From: Domibacillus aminovorans
GTDB lineage: Bacteria; Bacillota; Bacilli; Bacillales; Domibacillaceae
Direction: 5' to 3'
Assembly (NCBI RefSeq): GCF_001643235.1
Contig: NZ_LQWY01000038.1
Location: forward strand, 59,266 to 123,265
DNA: 64,000 nucleotides
The notes under the pieces are model-generated. The model was not told the DNA's origin, searched no databases, and saw only the letters and a program-made list of their open reading frames with translations. Below are positions 17,548 to 26,164 of the stretch, in pieces. Each line of letters begins with the position of its first letter. Positions within the stretch are counted from its first letter, which is position 1. A program made the position numbers and the translations under genes.

Positions 17548-19500
17548 TTAGTTGCGTTGATTGATCGCACGATATAAAAATGCAGCTGTTTGAGCACGAG
17601 TTACATGTTGGGTAGGACCGAATGTACCATTCGAATTTCCGACTGTAATGTTATTAGTCGCTAAAGCATCAATATAATGCGCAGCCCAGTGGTCTTTTCT
17701 CACGTCTTTAAAAGACTTGGCGGAATGTCCCTCTAGCTGAAAGGCTGTTGATAATAGTCGTGCCATTTGAGCACGAGTCAATGGTTCATTCGGTTTAAAG
17801 GTTCCATCCTTGTAGCCAGACATAATGTCTTTTTGCTTCAAAAAGCGAATGTATGGCAAAAATTCATTGTTTGACTGTATATCTGTAAAGACCGTCTGAT
17901 CTGTTATACTGTCCTTCTCGAACTGTAAAGCATTCGCTACGATTTTAGCAGCTTGAGCTCTCGTTATCGCTCTATTTGGCTGGAACTTTCCATCAGAATA
18001 TCCATTTAAATAGCCTTTTTCGGCTGAAAACATAATTTCTTTATATGCCCAGAAATCTGTATCTACATCTGAAAATGATGGAGAGTCCTTTACCCCTTTG
18101 ATCCAGTTTGCTGTATCTTGAATAAACGTCTCAGGTACATTCGCTGGAATAGCGTACTCCGAAAAATTTGGGGCTCCCTCATAATTGACGAGCAAATGAA
18201 TTAAATCTGGGTACATTTTGTACGAAACATTATCCCGCGTTTTTAAAGCGGATTCCCACTCCTCCAAGTAGGTTGGCGGTACTTGCAAGTCTTTACCTCC
18301 TTGCATAATAAGAAGAGGATCGTCTTGCTCAGCGGCTAACTGTGATGGGACATAATCGCGAAGTTCGTACCACCAATAAGCGTTTGGTAATTGAAGTTCT
18401 TCCGGAATGTTGTCTTTTGAGTAGACAGGATTGTTGATAAGTGCCATTTGTTGCTGCCAAAAATCAAGATTTGCTCGTAACGCTTCGAGCTGTTCGGCAG
18501 GCAGCCCTTGCGTTTCCGCTCTTTTCAATGCTTCTTGTTGCTGCCATAACATGACATCCTGAAACTTGCCGCTTGGTCCCGATACGATAATGCCCCCATC
18601 AATTTGGTTCTCATGATCCATTTCTAAAATGCGTGGCAATGCATATCCGCCTTGGCTATGTCCTAATACATAGACTTCATCACTCACTTCAGGCAGGGAA
18701 TGCAGAAGGTTGACAGCCTTCAGTGCATCATCGATCGTCTCCTCATAGATGCTAAATTTCATGTTCATCGCTGTTTTAATATGATGCTCTCTTGTCACTT
18801 TCTCATAGCGCAAGACGGCAATCCCTTCATTTGCTAAACCGACTGCTATATCACGAAAAGCTTTCGTAGAATAAAGGGCTTCGTCTTGATCATTCGGTCC
18901 CGAACCATGCACAAGGATGACTGCAGGGAAAGGCCCTTCTCCCTTTGGTAACGTTAACGTGCCTGGAAGAGCAAATCCTCCTTCTCCAATTTTCATTTGC
19001 CGCTCTACATAATTATCTTTCCGTTCATAAGAAGGCTCCTTATACTCACTCGGCGGTGTATAATAAAATGGCATATAAAAATCATCAATATTTCCCGCTT
19101 TATCGAGATTAATCGTCACGTCCATCGGGGACATGGATCCTTCATACGTCATCACAACATTTGTATGAATACTGTTTGTTTCCCTCTTGATGGATAATTG
19201 TTTTCCTACTTTACCGAAAGGGACCGCTTTTGCTTCCCAAATAATCGGCAGCATATCTTTTGATACATGTTGTTTGAAGTTTTCATTTAATAAGGCGTAA
19301 GCCTCTTCCCACTTCTCATTCGTAACCGCTGTCATAAATGCGCTTGCCACTTGTTCAGCATTCATCGGAGCAATTGTGCCGGCTGGCTCCTCTGCTTGTA
19401 CGATCGCCTTATTTTCTATAGGCAGAATGATGCCACCAGTTCCTATCATGGCTGCTAGAACGGCAACTCCAACTTTTTTCGATTTCTTCTGTTTTCCCAT
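17548..19500 (-). CDS. Secreted alpha/beta hydrolase with three SLH domains
   Basis: Exported, cell-surface hydrolase of 650 residues. A signal peptide (KKSKKVGVAVLAAMIGTGGI..., probable cleavage near residue 35) leads to a DUF3887-like domain (about 45-140), then an alpha/beta hydrolase domain with VILVHGSGPNDQD (oxyanion loop), the nucleophile elbow GHSQGG and a late HLL histidine region. The last 180 residues are three S-layer homology repeats (SDVDTDFWAYKEI, FTDIQSNNEFLPYI, FKDVRKDHWAAHYI), which bind pyruvylated wall polymer. Start 19500 has GGAGG 7 bases upstream. Substrate unknown; esterase or peptidase activity is possible. Confidence 0.85.
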   Translation of the reverse strand: MGKQKKSKKVGVAVLAAMIGTGGIILPIENKAIVQAEEPAGTIAPMNAEQVASAFMTAVTNEKWEEAYALLNENFKQHVSKDMLPIIWEAKAVPFGKVGKQLSIKRETNSIHTNVVMTYEGSMSPMDVTINLDKAGNIDDFYMPFYYTPPSEYKEPSYERKDNYVERQMKIGEGGFALPGTLTLPKGEGPFPAVILVHGSGPNDQDEALYSTKAFRDIAVGLANEGIAVLRYEKVTREHHIKTAMNMKFSIYEETIDDALKAVNLLHSLPEVSDEVYVLGHSQGGYALPRILEMDHENQIDGGIIVSGPSGKFQDVMLWQQQEALKRAETQGLPAEQLEALRANLDFWQQQMALINNPVYSKDNIPEELQLPNAYWWYELRDYVPSQLAAEQDDPLLIMQGGKDLQVPPTYLEEWESALKTRDNVSYKMYPDLIHLLVNYEGAPNFSEYAIPANVPETFIQDTANWIKGVKDSPSFSDVDTDFWAYKEIMFSAEKGYLNGYSDGKFQPNRAITRAQAAKIVANALQFEKDSITDQTVFTDIQSNNEFLPYIRFLKQKDIMSGYKDGTFKPNEPLTRAQMARLLSTAFQLEGHSAKSFKDVRKDHWAAHYIDALATNNITVGNSNGTFGPTQHVTRAQTAAFLYRAINQRN

Positions 19501-19623
19501 TTCTTTTCCTCCATCCTCCAAAACCAGGAATTTCCCTGTGATTTTAATATTATAATAGTTTCCAAGTCTCTACAACTTCTAACAATAAAAGAAAAATAAG
19601 ACAAAAAAAGCCGAAATAAAAAG

Positions 19624-19650
19624 AAAAAACCGATTTTCGTCGGTTTTTCC
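19624..19650. terminator. Short hairpin with A and T tracts
   Basis: AAAAAACCGA and TCGGTTTTT pair around TTTTCG, typical of a bidirectional intrinsic terminator. It sits upstream of the SLH hydrolase gene and just downstream of the fragment at 19672. Confidence 0.6.
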
Positions 19651-19671
19651 AGATAGATTAGATAGTGTTCT

Positions 19672-19787
19672 CTACTTTACGACTCGCTTGGCACCGATAT
19701 AAGCATTTTCCCAATATTTTGTATTCAATGAACCATTTTTTGTTTCTCCAAAGATGACCACTGAACCGTTTGAAAAAGCAGAAAAAG
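19672..19787 (-). pseudogene. C-terminal remnant of an unknown gene
   Basis: A 38-codon open stretch without start codon, closed upstream by TAA, reads like a protein end (SNGSVVIFGETKNGS then KYWENAYIGAKRVVK) and stops at TAG 19672-19674. The family is not identified. A terminator follows, so this is probably what is left of a deleted gene. Confidence 0.35.
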
Positions 19788-19810
19788 CTTAATTTCTTGT
19801 CATTAATCAA

Positions 19811-19844
19811 ACAAAGAGGCTTTCTAAAATCGAAAGCCTCTTTG
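19811..19844. terminator. Terminator after the TerC-family gene
   Basis: ACAAAGAGGCTTTC and GAAAGCCTCTTTGT pair around about 6 bases with flanking A and T tracts. Lies 17 bases past the stop of the TerC gene. Confidence 0.8.
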
Positions 19845-19860
19845 TTATGATCATTTACTG

Positions 19861-20538
19861 CTAGTCTGCTTTTGGCAAATCTTCGCCAAACTTTACCCGT
19901 TTTTGTTTTAGTGTAGCCGCAATGAGGATGCCGGCGACGACGATAAGTTCAAAACCGTATTTCACCCAGGGGGAAACGAAATAGTCAGCCAGGAATGGCT
20001 CGCCCACAATCATTTTTGCTGCGGTCCAACCGAGGATACCAGCGCCAATCGTGACAATGACGGGATACCGCTCCATCATTTTTAAAATGAGCGTGCTGCC
20101 CCACATAACGACCGGGATAGAAATAAGGAGGCCGATCATCACAAGAAGGAAGTTTCCGTGAGAGGCACCAGCAACCGCCAGAACATTATCAAGTCCCATT
20201 AACGCATCAGCGATAATAATCGTTTTAATGGCCCCCCACAAGGAATCTGCGGCTGTAACCTCATGCTCTTCTTCTTCTACAAGCAGCTTGTAGGCAATCC
20301 ATACGAGCAGGATTCCACCGATCAAGTGCAGGCCAGGAATTTGCAGCAAGTACACGACCAAAAGAGTGGCAATCGTTCGAATGACAATCGCACCTATCGC
20401 ACCCCAAAAGATCACTTTTTTCTGTTGGTCTTTCGGCAGTTTACGCGCAGCCAGACCGATTAAAATGGCATTATCACCAGCCAAAACGAGGTCAATCATG
20501 ATAATGGCAAATAACGCTGTTAAAAATTCTGTTTCCAT
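19861..20538 (-). CDS. TerC-family membrane protein, likely manganese exporter
   Basis: Integral membrane protein of 225 residues in the TerC/YjbE/YkoY family; B. subtilis relatives export Mn2+ and help metallate secreted enzymes. About seven membrane segments are visible. The conserved acidic motifs are present: IDLVLAGDNAILIGLAAR near the start and IADALMGLDNVLAVAGA in the middle, where Asp and Asn residues sit inside the membrane. It lies directly behind a yybP-ykoY type manganese riboswitch and its terminator, so induction by Mn2+ is expected. AGGGAGAAT precedes the start. Confidence 0.88.
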   Translation of the reverse strand: METEFLTALFAIIMIDLVLAGDNAILIGLAARKLPKDQQKKVIFWGAIGAIVIRTIATLLVVYLLQIPGLHLIGGILLVWIAYKLLVEEEEHEVTAADSLWGAIKTIIIADALMGLDNVLAVAGASHGNFLLVMIGLLISIPVVMWGSTLILKMMERYPVIVTIGAGILGWTAAKMIVGEPFLADYFVSPWVKYGFELIVVAGILIAATLKQKRVKFGEDLPKAD

Positions 20539-20561
20539 CTTTTTATTCTCCCTTCATATTT

Positions 20562-20604
20562 AAAAAAGAAAAAGACCTTTACCATTATATAACGGCAAAG
20601 GTCT
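20562..20604 (-). terminator. Riboswitch expression-platform terminator
   Basis: On the minus strand AGACCTTTGCCGTT pairs with AATGGTAAAGGTCT and is followed by TTTTTCTTTTTT. It lies between the manganese aptamer and the TerC start codon. Confidence 0.85.
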
Positions 20605-20605
20605 C

Positions 20606-20715
20606 GCTGAACACTTAAATAATTAAGAAGTCAATAAAGCCGGAGGTATTAATTCCACGTAATAACGACTTTATTTCAGTATATTCCTGACGCTACTCCC
20701 TTTATGGGCTACTCT
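20606..20715 (-). ncRNA. yybP-ykoY manganese riboswitch aptamer
   Basis: The minus strand has AAAGGGAGTAGCGTCAGGAA, a near match to the conserved 5' core of yybP-ykoY RNAs, then a 10-pair stem AATAAAGTCG/CGGCTTTATT (one G-U), with TACCTCCGG before the 3' strand. An intrinsic terminator follows and the downstream gene is a TerC-family protein, the classic partner of this riboswitch. Mn2+ binding should favour antitermination. Boundaries are approximate. Confidence 0.85.
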
Positions 20716-20723
20716 ATTTTATT

Positions 20724-20790
20724 TTATAGTGCGATGGCACCTGTTAAAATCCCGACAGCGACCATTACAACAGCTGATAAAAGAATCTAT
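20724..20790 (-). pseudogene. C-terminal remnant of a membrane protein
   Basis: A short open stretch (LLSAVVMVAVGILTGAIAL, stop TAA) reads as the end of a hydrophobic protein just upstream of the riboswitch. No start codon or family is evident. Confidence 0.3.
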
Positions 20791-20798
20791 GGAAGCGT

Positions 20799-21005
20799 TT
20801 AGCGCTGCAATTTACCAAGAAGCCAGCTCACTTCGGTGTTGCTCATTATATATTCAATTATGTAAATAAAAAAGGCGCTGCCGTACTTTTTAGAGATCAA
20901 GCTTTCATCTATCGCTTTCATAATAGCGGAGGAGCGGTTTTTTACATTTAATTTTGAATAAATGATCGACACATAGTTTTTAACCGTACCTAACGAAAGA
21001 AACTA
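20799..21005 (-). pseudogene. C-terminal fragment of a LuxR/NarL-type regulator
   Basis: Open frame with no start, reading LSLGTVKNYVSIIYSKLNV then KNRSSAIMKAIDESLI: the recognition helix and last helix of a LuxR-type DNA-binding domain. A TAG interrupts the frame two codons upstream, so the receiver domain and first helices are lost. Another 30 codons follow before the stop. A deletion remnant. Confidence 0.65.
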
Positions 21006-21032
21006 AACAGTGTCCATGAAAATATACTAGCT

Positions 21033-21554
21033 TCATTCCGTTTGATTCCATCTCATATAGTTAGGTTTCTTTGCTTTGAAGAAATCTTCAATTTTAAAAT
21101 ATCGGTCTAAACTTAAAATCAATGCATCTTTTCTAAAGAATAATAATCCGAATGCAGATGTATAGAGAGTTAAGCTAAGTAAATTCATATTACCGGAAAG
21201 GATGAAATTAATTTGCATAAATAAGCAGATAAAAATAGCTGGTAGCGTCATAAAGCCAACTATTAAGCATATGCCCATAATTATTTGGGCAATCGGTATT
21301 GTGTAATTTAAAAATAGCACATGATTTAAAGCTATCCCATCAATAAAGCTTTTGTAAAATTCCGGGACATTTGGCTTGTCCAATGCTTTTGTCAAATATT
21401 CTGTAAGGAACACCATCGGTTGGTCGTACCATGATACTTCCCCTGTTTTGCCTGTAATTTTGGTTAATCCTGCCAAAAACCACCCTGCTCCAAATAATAC
21501 CCTCATGAGCACTACTAGAAATTTGATTACAGTATTATCAATTGATTTTTCCAT
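21033..21554 (-). CDS. DoxX-family membrane protein
   Basis: Membrane protein of 173 residues with four hydrophobic segments (about residues 10-28, 80-105, 108-125 and 130-150). The opening FLVVLMRVLFGAGWFLAGLTKI is typical of DoxX/TQO small subunit-like proteins, which form parts of thiol- or quinone-linked redox systems. AGAGGTG lies 6-7 bases before ATG 21554. A Fur-like box lies about 240 bases upstream; the distance makes direct control uncertain. Convergent with nothing; remnants of other genes lie downstream. Confidence 0.75.
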   Translation of the reverse strand: MEKSIDNTVIKFLVVLMRVLFGAGWFLAGLTKITGKTGEVSWYDQPMVFLTEYLTKALDKPNVPEFYKSFIDGIALNHVLFLNYTIPIAQIIMGICLIVGFMTLPAIFICLFMQINFILSGNMNLLSLTLYTSAFGLLFFRKDALILSLDRYFKIEDFFKAKKPNYMRWNQTE

Positions 21555-21789
21555 ATCATCACCTCTTAATAAATTAACTTTTTCCTGTCAACTTTGAATT
21601 TCAAAGTTATATAAAATCTCCATTACTAATTTTACAATTCTTTAGACCCTTCATACTGGAGTTCCTATTTAAATTCCATTTCAACAGACTATTTTCATAT
21701 TTCATCTATCTATATATGCACTTCTTTTTTACTCACTATTTCCTGTTACATCATAAATTCCTCCTAGATAGTATAGAGTTGCTAAGTTT

Positions 21790-21808
21790 AATAATGATAA
21801 TCATTATC
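21790..21808. promoter_or_regulatory. Fur box
   Basis: AATAATGATAATCATTATC matches the 19-base Fur consensus GATAATGATAATCATTATC at 18 positions and is palindromic. It lies in the long gap between the DoxX gene (minus) and the response regulator (plus). Confidence 0.75.
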
Positions 21809-22116
21809 AAGAAATGAGGCGATGTCGTCATAATACAGAAAAAGAATTAAAAATTTTTAAAAACAAAATTAAAAAAAATTAATTTTTTGCCCAGATGTTC
21901 AAAAATACCTCCCTTATGATTCGTTTTTTACTTCTTTTAATCTAAGTTTTAAATTGTCTTGTTCAAGTTAAATGATCATAAAGATAGTTATTATATTAAG
22001 TTTTACAAAGAAACAATATCGCTATCTGTTAAAGTGTGATTTTTTATTGGTTTTTATATGGGATAAATTAGCGGATTGACCAGTCATATTAATCTAAGAT
22101 ATAGTTATGAAAAATT

Positions 22117-22135
22117 GATAGTGATTATCATTATT
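22117..22135. promoter_or_regulatory. Second Fur-like box
   Basis: GATAGTGATTATCATTATT matches the Fur consensus at 16 of 19 positions. It lies 38 bases before the response regulator start at 22173, where bound repressor would block transcription, so iron-dependent repression is plausible. Confidence 0.6.
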
Positions 22136-22172
22136 AAAATATAAAATGAGTGTATTTTTTGGGGGAAATGAA

Positions 22173-22850
22173 ATGCGAGTGCTGTTGGTCGAAGATGAGA
22201 TAAAAGTAGCTCGTTTTATATCACAAGGGTTAAAAGAGCACCATTATGTTGTAGATGTGGCACACGATGGTGAAATGGCCTGTGAGCTGGCTTATGCTGA
22301 GGATTATGATCTTTTAATTGTCGACCTTATGATTCCAAAGAAAAATGGGGCTCGATTAATCAAGGAATTGAGGTTAAATGGAAAAAATGTTCCTATTCTT
22401 ATTCTCAGTGCCAAAGATTCTGTGATTGATAAAGTAGAAGGGCTTGATATAGGAGCGGACGATTATATGACAAAGCCTTTTGCTTTTACGGAATTATTAG
22501 CACGTTTACGTAGTCTGTTAAGGCGAAAACAAGAAAAGACATCACCACTTTTACAAATAGCAGATCTGAAGTTGAATCCCTCCACGAGAGAAGTGACTCG
22601 AGGGGTGCTGCCTATTTTTCTTTCCAATAAGGAATATGCAATTTTGGAATTTATGATGAGAAATGCTTGTAAGATTTTGCCTCGAACTCTGATTCTAGAG
22701 CATGTATGGATGGATGCTTACAATATAGGAACGAACGTGGTGGATGTTCACATCAATCACTTAAGGAATAAAATCGACAAAAACTTTGATTTAAAACTCA
22801 TACAAACGATTTATAGTGTAGGTTATATGATCAAAGGAGGAAATGAATAA
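22173..22850 (+). CDS. OmpR-family response regulator
   Basis: Two-domain transcription factor of 225 residues. The receiver domain has the acidic pair in VEDEIKVARF, the phospho-acceptor Asp in LLIVDLMIPKKNGA, and the KPF lysine; the C-terminal winged helix has LPRTLILEHVW and NVVDVHINHLRNKID. It resembles CusR/CopR-type metal regulators. ATG 22173 after GGGGGAAATGAA is the likely start; 22146 is an alternative. The partner kinase that should follow is broken, so the regulator may be orphaned. A Fur-like box lies just upstream. Confidence 0.85.
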   Translation: MRVLLVEDEIKVARFISQGLKEHHYVVDVAHDGEMACELAYAEDYDLLIVDLMIPKKNGARLIKELRLNGKNVPILILSAKDSVIDKVEGLDIGADDYMTKPFAFTELLARLRSLLRRKQEKTSPLLQIADLKLNPSTREVTRGVLPIFLSNKEYAILEFMMRNACKILPRTLILEHVWMDAYNIGTNVVDVHINHLRNKIDKNFDLKLIQTIYSVGYMIKGGNE

Positions 22851-22857
22851 GACATCA

Positions 22858-23293
22858 TGAAATTTTTAAAAAGGATTGGATGCAGAATTGCAATTTGGCA
22901 TCGAAAAAACAGATTAATTTGAATATTCAAATTAATGAGTCGTTCACTCTCTACGGGGATGAAGATCTCTTATGAAGATTATTTATTAATTTGATGGAGA
23001 ATGCAATTAAGTACACCCCAACAGGTGGAACAGTGGAAATCAAGGCATGCAGTATAAAAGAAATCATTTATATTGAAGTAATTGATCATGGAATCAGTAT
23101 TCCGCAGGAACACTTGCCTTTTATCTTTCAACGATTTTATCGGGTGGACGATTCCCGTTCAAGAAGTCAGGGAGGAACAGGATTAGGGTTATCTTTATGT
23201 AAATGGATCATAGAGGCTCACAAAGGAACGATTGAGGTTCAGAGTAAACTAGGTGAAGGAACTAGGGTAATTGCAGGATTGCTTGCTAGGTAA
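22858..23293 (+). pseudogene. Broken sensor histidine kinase
   Basis: Only the catalytic end remains. After a few scrambled codons the frame reads KKQINLNIQINESFTLYGDEDLL, then a TGA at about 22974, then LFINLMENAIKYTPTGGTVE (N box), RFYRVDDSRSRSQGGTGLGL (F and G boxes) and a normal end. The sensor region, membrane segments and phospho-acceptor histidine domain are missing. It should have been the partner of the regulator just upstream. Confidence 0.85.
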
Positions 23294-23718
23294 CTGGATA
23301 CGGCAGGTCTTCTTTGTTTAGAAACCTATTCTGACCAAATTGGTAAACCCACGTCATGTCAGTGGCTCATAGTATGCAGAGATTCACCTTGAATAAGACC
23401 ATTAAAAAAAGCCCCGGCTGCAAACACGTAACGGTGGCATGCTCGTTTCTATTATAGTTATACTTCTTTAAAAATGTTTAATACTGCTATTTATAAATTG
23501 TTAATTAGCATTTCCACCTATATGTTTCTCATTCACCGATTCTTTTTTGTCTTTTTCTCGCGTAGTGATTTATTAACGTATTTATGCTTGGACCTTCTCC
23601 CTTTGATGCCCTTTCAGCTGGTTTAGTCAACCTTTTCGTCGTACTGTTGATTAAACTTCAGCTTTTTCAATCCAAACATGACGCCTATTATACGGTCCTC
23701 ATAGTCCTTTTCCTCATC
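23294..23718. other. Intergenic stretch
   Basis: No gene recognised. The first copy of the TACTGTTGAT motif lies at 23642-23651, about 130 bases before the next gene. This is the left edge of the repeat-rich accessory zone. Confidence 0.5.
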
Positions 23719-23744
23719 ACGCTAAATAATTTTTCGCATAAAAT
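23719..23744 (+). promoter_or_regulatory. Sigma-K-like promoter
   Basis: AC (23719), 16-base spacer, CATAAAAT (23737-23744), 41 bases before the start of the small protein at 23785. The paralogue at 36841 has the same -10 and surrounding TTTTT-GCATAAAAT context. Confidence 0.45.
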
Positions 23745-23784
23745 GTAAAAGTTATTAATTCTTACATTTCAGGAGGTTAATGTG

Positions 23785-24051
23785 ATGAAACCTGATCACT
23801 TAAGAGGTGCTAAGAAAGAAAATTCTTCGTTATCTTCTGAAATTAATGCCGCACAGCTCGCAATCATTGGTTCCTCATTCATAGCCCTCGGTGAGGTTAT
23901 AGGAGTATGTGCCGAGGTGTTGGCTTTAGAAGAAGAAGTGTCAAACGCTAATTCTCAAGATCAATTAAGTCTGGATCACATTCGACAGCAATTAGATACT
24001 ATACAAAAACAACTCGATTATTTAACGAGAGAAGCTTCTAAAAAACACTAA
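23785..24051 (+). CDS. Small hydrophobic-plus-coiled-coil protein, paralogue A
   Basis: Family not recognised; 88 residues. A polar head (to about 22) leads to a small-residue hydrophobic segment (LAIIGSSFIALGEVIGVCAEVLALEEE), then a polar linker and a helical tail HIRQQLDTIQKQLDYLTREA with heptad-like spacing. The gene at 36841 encodes a paralogue with the same layout and the shared endings VLALEE, QDQ and QKQLDYLT / QKQIDYLT. Start 23785 is 8 bases after AGGAGG. A sigma-K-like promoter suggests expression in the mother cell late in sporulation; this is inferred. Confidence 0.7.
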   Translation: MKPDHLRGAKKENSSLSSEINAAQLAIIGSSFIALGEVIGVCAEVLALEEEVSNANSQDQLSLDHIRQQLDTIQKQLDYLTREASKKH

Positions 24052-24189
24052 AAATTCAGCTGCATCACTTTTATTTATCAATTGTGCTTCTAGTCCGCTC
24101 GGGTCCACTCCATCACATTTACTTTCTACCCGAGCTTCTTCTTCTAATAATTTACGCCGTAGTGAAAAATACTTTGAAGCCAGTCCTCC
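24022..24189 (-). pseudogene. DUF1064 remnant (C-terminal piece)
   Basis: A 55-codon open stretch begins GGLASKYFSLRRKLLEEE, matching GGPASRDFSLRRKLLEKA of the DUF1064 remnant at 58.5 kb, then drifts into unrelated sequence. No start codon. Its end overlaps the paralogue A gene on the other strand. One of three DUF1064 relics in the window. Confidence 0.5.
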
Positions 24190-24275
24190 CTAATTTACGG
24201 TTTCGGTCTACTGTTGATCGCCACAAGCCCCTTTAAATATTGATTCTCGCTGTACATTTTCCGAGGCGTTTCATC

Positions 24276-25561
24276 CTACACCTTCGTTATTTGCTTCATT
24301 TCTTCCGTTTCCCACGCCATGCGTTCGGCTTCTTTCTTGCCTTCTATCCATCCCTTTTCGATTTCGCCGGCTTCATACTGTGCTTGGACACGCTCGTTCT
24401 CTGCTTCATTCAGTCGTTTTTAGTTTCGTATTCAGTGATTCATTTTCCGTTTTGAGTTCATTATTCCGGAATGACTTCTGTTCAAGCCCTTCATAAAGAA
24501 TAATGTAATCAGTTTCTATCTCCGCAATTTTTTCTTTCAGTTCTTCATTTTCGACATGAAGCTGTTTGTTCTCCGCTAGAATCTTTTCTATCTGTTCTTT
24601 CACTACGTCAGACAGCTCTAGTTTCGTTTCTGAGGACTTGTCCATCTTTTGAAATTTCGCCTTCGCCTGATTGCTTCTTTCTTCTACGAGCAGTAGTAAT
24701 CCCCTGTAATTCCTTTCGTGAATCATCTGATAAATAGTTTTTCTTCCACACCCACAAAACAGATGTGCTGACACCTAACTTATTAGCCGCTTCAATTTCA
24801 TCCATGTACTCACGTTTCAAATTCATGTAGATCGCTTCATCAATTCGATTTGCTGTTACTGCCATTTGTTTTTCCTCCTCTTTGTCATATTGCTTCCAAC
24901 GCTCGCCGATTTGCTTTAAATACCTAGATACTTGAACCTGCGAAACTCCAACAATTTTCCCGACTTCTTCCTGTGTGTTTCCTTCCATGCTCAACTGAAT
25001 AACAAGCTTCAATTTTTCCGGAATACTGTTAATAAAGTCATCGACGATAACCGTTGTGACGTCCTCTTCTTTGCCGATCATGTCAGAAAACGTGTTTTCA
25101 TTTCCGTCTTTATTAATAACCGGCGCATCTAAATTGGTGAATCGAAGTTCTAGTGCCATTAACGCGTGTTCAACCGCTTCTTTTTTACAACCGATGATTT
25201 CTGCTATCTTTTCAGGCGCTTCATCTTCAAGACTCTGCATTTTGATCTTATTAGCAATTTCTTTCGTAAGCCGCGGGACTTTTATTTTGCTATCAAAATC
25301 ACGCAGCCCTCTTTTTATTTCGCCTTCTACCATGGGCACGCAATACGTCGAAAATCGTAATCCTCTTTCTGTATCGAATCGGTTAAATGCTTTTATTAAA
25401 CCTTCATTTGCATAACTGAAAAGGTCTTCTATTTCCAATCCGACGAATTTTCCCCACTTCGAAAACCGATTCACCTCTTTATAAAGCATTTTCTCGTACT
25501 GTATCCTCGCCTGTTCAAGTGTTAGTGTTCGTCCATCCAACTCCTTGATAGCTGCATTCAT
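24276..25561 (-). pseudogene. Sigma-70 family factor with coiled-coil tail, two frameshifts
   Basis: Phage-type sigma factor. From ATG 25561, residues 20-110 form region 2 (FVGLEIEDLFSYANEGLIKAF, RGLRFSTYCVPMVEGEIKR), then region 3 and region 4 (SIPEKLKLVIQLSMEGNTQ, EEVGKIVGVSQVQVSRYLKQ), then a second helix-turn-helix (ANKLGVSTSVLWVWKKNYLS). At GGGG (24701-24704) the frame breaks; one frame over it continues QGLLLLVEERSNQAKAKFQK and a long coiled coil. At the A5 run near 24419-24423 it breaks again, continuing RLNEAENERVQAQYEAGE to TAG 24276. Both breaks are one extra base in a homopolymer, so sequencing error is possible. Confidence 0.75.
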
Positions 25562-25740
25562 TTGTGATTCAAATCTTTCTTTGATTCGTCCGTGATTTTC
25601 TCTACTCGCGTCATGCTGTTCAAGCGATATTCAGCAATCAGTTTTTCCCGTTCCTCAAATGACGGTTTCAGATTCCCCACATGGCTGTTTTCTTTTAGCA
25701 CCGTTTCATATCGTCCCTGGCTGTATCTCAAAAATTCCAT
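25558..25740 (-). CDS. Small phage-type protein, 60 residues
   Basis: Unrecognised polar protein (MEFLRYSQGRYETVLKENS, ...EEREKLIAEYRLNSMTRVEK). Its stop overlaps the sigma-factor start by 4 bases, so the two are probably coupled. GGAG directly precedes ATG 25740 and is very close, so the start could be internal. Part of a small minus-strand operon running from 26.3 to 24.3 kb. Confidence 0.5.
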   Translation of the reverse strand: MEFLRYSQGRYETVLKENSHVGNLKPSFEEREKLIAEYRLNSMTRVEKITDESKKDLNHK

Positions 25741-25946
25741 CTCCTTTTTTTACGCTGGTTTTCCCTTACTAGCCCTTGCACTCGTTCCAACCGAAACGCA
25801 ACGGGCGTTCTTTCGTCAAATACAATTTCTTTTAATCACTTCATCATCTTCTCTGCGTGCCTTGATTTCATTTCAGCTATTTTTAACCGGCGTTCTAGTT
25901 TAAGTATGAGTTCACTTTTTTCGAATTCTTCTCGGAATGTTGTCAT
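25728..25946 (-). pseudogene. Small phage-type gene with an in-frame stop
   Basis: ATG 25946 overlaps the stop of the upstream gene (ATGA), giving MTTFREEFEKSELILKLERR and on to MMK, then TGA at about 25836-25838, after which the same frame continues LKEIVFDERTPVAFRLERV to a stop at 25728. The continuing protein-like reading suggests a recent nonsense mutation. Family unknown. Confidence 0.5.
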
Positions 25947-26164
25947 GATGCATCACCGCCATCCACGTACTGCCGTGCCCTTACTTTCGCCATTTCCGCC
26001 ACACATGCTATTTCCCGTGCGTATGGATCGCCTGCTTCGATGAATCCCTTCTCAACCAGCTGCGCCGCTAACTTGTCGATATCATCCCTTGTATATCCTT
26101 CGGAGCGGAATAATCGTTCGTGGTAACTCATTGGCTTTTCAATGTACATCGTAAAGGATTTCAT
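25943..26164 (-). CDS. Small phage-type protein, EKPMSYHERLF family
   Basis: Protein of 73 residues with a paralogue at 59276-59506; they share IEKPMSYHERLFR, EGYT, KGFIEA and EIACVAEMAKVRARQY (REMACVAEMAKVRARQY in the other). No known domain recognised. The start ATG 26164 overlaps the end of an IDEAL-domain relic (ATGA), the same arrangement as the intact pair at 59.5 kb. Likely a phage early protein. Confidence 0.7.
   Translation of the reverse strand: MKSFTMYIEKPMSYHERLFRSEGYTRDDIDKLAAQLVEKGFIEAGDPYAREIACVAEMAKVRARQYVDGGDAS

Noticed and set aside
24240..24455. Plus-strand 71-residue hydrophobic frame
   Set aside because: It is the antisense shadow of the sigma-factor coiled-coil region.
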